Assembly: GCA_025359705.1 (NCBI GenBank)
Contig: JANYFS010000410.1
Span: 1 to 6,773 of the forward strand
DNA from: Deinococcales bacterium
Lineage (GTDB): Bacteria; Deinococcota; Deinococci; Deinococcales; Deinococcaceae
DNA length: 6,773 nucleotides
Direction of reading: 5' to 3'
Below the pieces are notes generated by a model. That model saw nothing but the letters and a program-made list of their open reading frames with translations, did not search any database and had not been told where the DNA came from. The position numbers and the translations under genes are program-made. Each line of letters begins with the position of its first letter. Position 1 is the stretch's first letter. Positions 5,982-6,773 of the stretch are shown here, piece after piece.

Positions 5982-6773
5982 ATGCTTTCACCCAAACTTT
6001 TCCCACTTTTAGGTCTGTTGTTGGTTGGCACCCTCTCGAGCTGTAATCGGCCTAGCAAAATCCTCGATACCTGCGGCAGAAGTGGAATGCTCAGATGCAG
6101 CCCTATTATTCCTTGCCTCACCCCCGCCGACCCCTCGAGCGTAACTGCCACCGAGAAAAAGTTATATACCGCCAATCAAAAAGTGGCCTTCAAATTGTTC
6201 AATCAAGCCTATCTCAAACATGGTTTGGGCAATGTTCTGGTATCACCACTCAGTTTTGGCGTGGCCTTCCAAATGCTCTACAACGGCACAGGAACGCAAA
6301 CCGCGCTGGATATGAAAGCGGCCCTCGAGCTGCAAGATTTAACCCTCGAGGAAATCAACAGCTCTAACGCCTTACTAACCACTTCGCTCACCAATCCCAA
6401 TGCCACTTGCACCACGCTGAATATTGCCAATGCAGTTTGGGCGGGCAAAAAATACCCTATTCAAGCCAATTTCTTAAGTACCGTGAGCAAATCTTACGGT
6501 GCAGAGGCTAAGAATGTGGACTTTGCCACTTCAGATGCTGCCAAACAAATCAACGATTGGGCCGCAGCTCATACTGAAAACAAAATCACTAAAGTCCTCG
6601 AGAACACTGATCCTTTAGATGCCTTTTATTTAACCAATGCGCTGTACTTTTTGGGTAGTTGGTCCAAAGGCTACGAATTCGATCCCAAAAATACCAAACC
6701 CGCCACCTTTACCCTATCTCCCAATTCACCCAGCTCCGTCAAAACCATTCAAGTTCCTATGATGCAAAAAATG
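5982..6773 (+). CDS. Serpin-family lipoprotein, 3'-truncated by window edge
   Basis: The frame is open from ATG 5982 to the right edge (264 residues); serpins are usually 350-400 residues plus any leader. Residues 1-21 form a lipoprotein signal peptide: one basic residue, a hydrophobic LLGLLLVG stretch and the lipobox LSSC with C21 as predicted lipidated residue. A tether of about 35 residues, rich in Cys, Pro and Ser, precedes the fold. Serpin landmarks follow: NQKVAFKLFNQ, GNVLVSPLSFGVAFQMLYNGT (shutter-region N-x-x-x-S-P-x-S), LNIANAVW, INDWAAAHTENKITKVL, FYLTNALYFLGSWSKGY and VPMMQKM. Serpins are suicide inhibitors, mostly of serine proteases; this one should sit outside the cytoplasmic membrane. 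The reactive-centre loop lies beyond the edge, so target and inhibitory status cannot be read. It lies 85 bases after tsaD, with its own strong Shine-Dalgarno, and is probably expressed separately. Its sequence looks more AT-rich than tsaD. Confidence 0.92.
   Translation, partial: MLSPKLFPLLGLLLVGTLSSCNRPSKILDTCGRSGMLRCSPIIPCLTPADPSSVTATEKKLYTANQKVAFKLFNQAYLKHGLGNVLVSPLSFGVAFQMLYNGTGTQTALDMKAALELQDLTLEEINSSNALLTTSLTNPNATCTTLNIANAVWAGKKYPIQANFLSTVSKSYGAEAKNVDFATSDAAKQINDWAAAHTENKITKVLENTDPLDAFYLTNALYFLGSWSKGYEFDPKNTKPATFTLSPNSPSSVKTIQVPMMQKM

Larger units (their letters stand above)
15..6602. repeat. Dispersed palindrome CTCGAG, about 64 copies
   Basis: By hand count CTCGAG occurs about 64 times, one per roughly 106 bases, where random sequence of similar composition would hold about two. 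First copy 15-20, last 6597-6602; examples are 213-218, 758-763, 3387-3392 and 4847-4852. Nearly all are inside genes, with one in a gap. They fall in all coding phases: CTC GAG (Leu-Glu), NCT CGA GNN (Ala-Arg) and NNC TCG AGN (Ser-Ser or Ser-Arg). The flanking base is usually G or C. Confidence 0.92.

Noticed and set aside
1..6773. A CRISPR array, toxin-antitoxin pair or phage-defence island as the hidden system
   Set aside because: No spaced repeats of the right length, no paired small genes, and no nuclease, helicase or transposase genes are present. IrrE carries a HExxH motif like ImmA, but its sequence matches the Deinococcus stress peptidase rather than a phage or toxin-antitoxin form.

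Overview
The window most likely comes from a Deinococcota (Deinococcus-Thermus) genome. The strongest clue is a close relative of the Deinococcus metallopeptidase IrrE/PprI. As I recall the D. radiodurans protein, several long blocks are shared almost residue for residue (DGAFDPEHNV, RFTLAHEISHALLLGD, CNVGAAAIL). GC looks moderate by eye, lower than in most Deinococcus, and I cannot name the genus. The hexamer CTCGAG occurs about 64 times in 6.8 kb, and short ACGRANN heptamer repeats sit in several gaps between genes.

Layout from left to right. (1) Positions 1-608, plus strand: the 3' part of a DUF72 (YecE-like) gene, cut by the left edge. (2) Positions 680-3226, minus strand: a full-length bacterial Pnkp, the three-domain RNA end-healing and sealing enzyme (kinase, phosphatase, adenylyltransferase), with its own Shine-Dalgarno sequence. 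(3) Positions 3371-4171, plus strand: irrE, divergent from pnkp across a 144-base gap. (4) Positions 4234-4782, minus strand: a small ABM-like domain joined to two membrane helices (COG3224-like). (5) Positions 4892-5896, plus strand: tsaD, the tRNA t6A enzyme, starting at GTG and probably leaderless. (6) From 5982 to the right edge, plus strand: a secreted lipoprotein serpin, complete at its N-terminus and cut before its reactive-centre loop.

There is no obvious multi-gene operon: strands alternate and each gene appears to have its own start signals. Two stress-linked genes, pnkp (RNA repair) and irrE (DNA-damage signalling), are back to back and could share control, but that is inference. 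The usual Pnkp partner, Hen1, is not next to pnkp, and neither the IrrE target DdrO nor a DdrO operator was seen.

No gap between genes exceeds 150 bases. I saw no tRNA, rRNA, CRISPR array, transposase or attachment site. The most unusual signal is the CTCGAG excess. It occurs in all three reading phases of the genes and overrides codon preference: in tsaD, Glu is GAA almost everywhere except after Leu, where it is always CTC GAG. This points to a genome-wide DNA-level motif comparable in kind to cyanobacterial HIP1.
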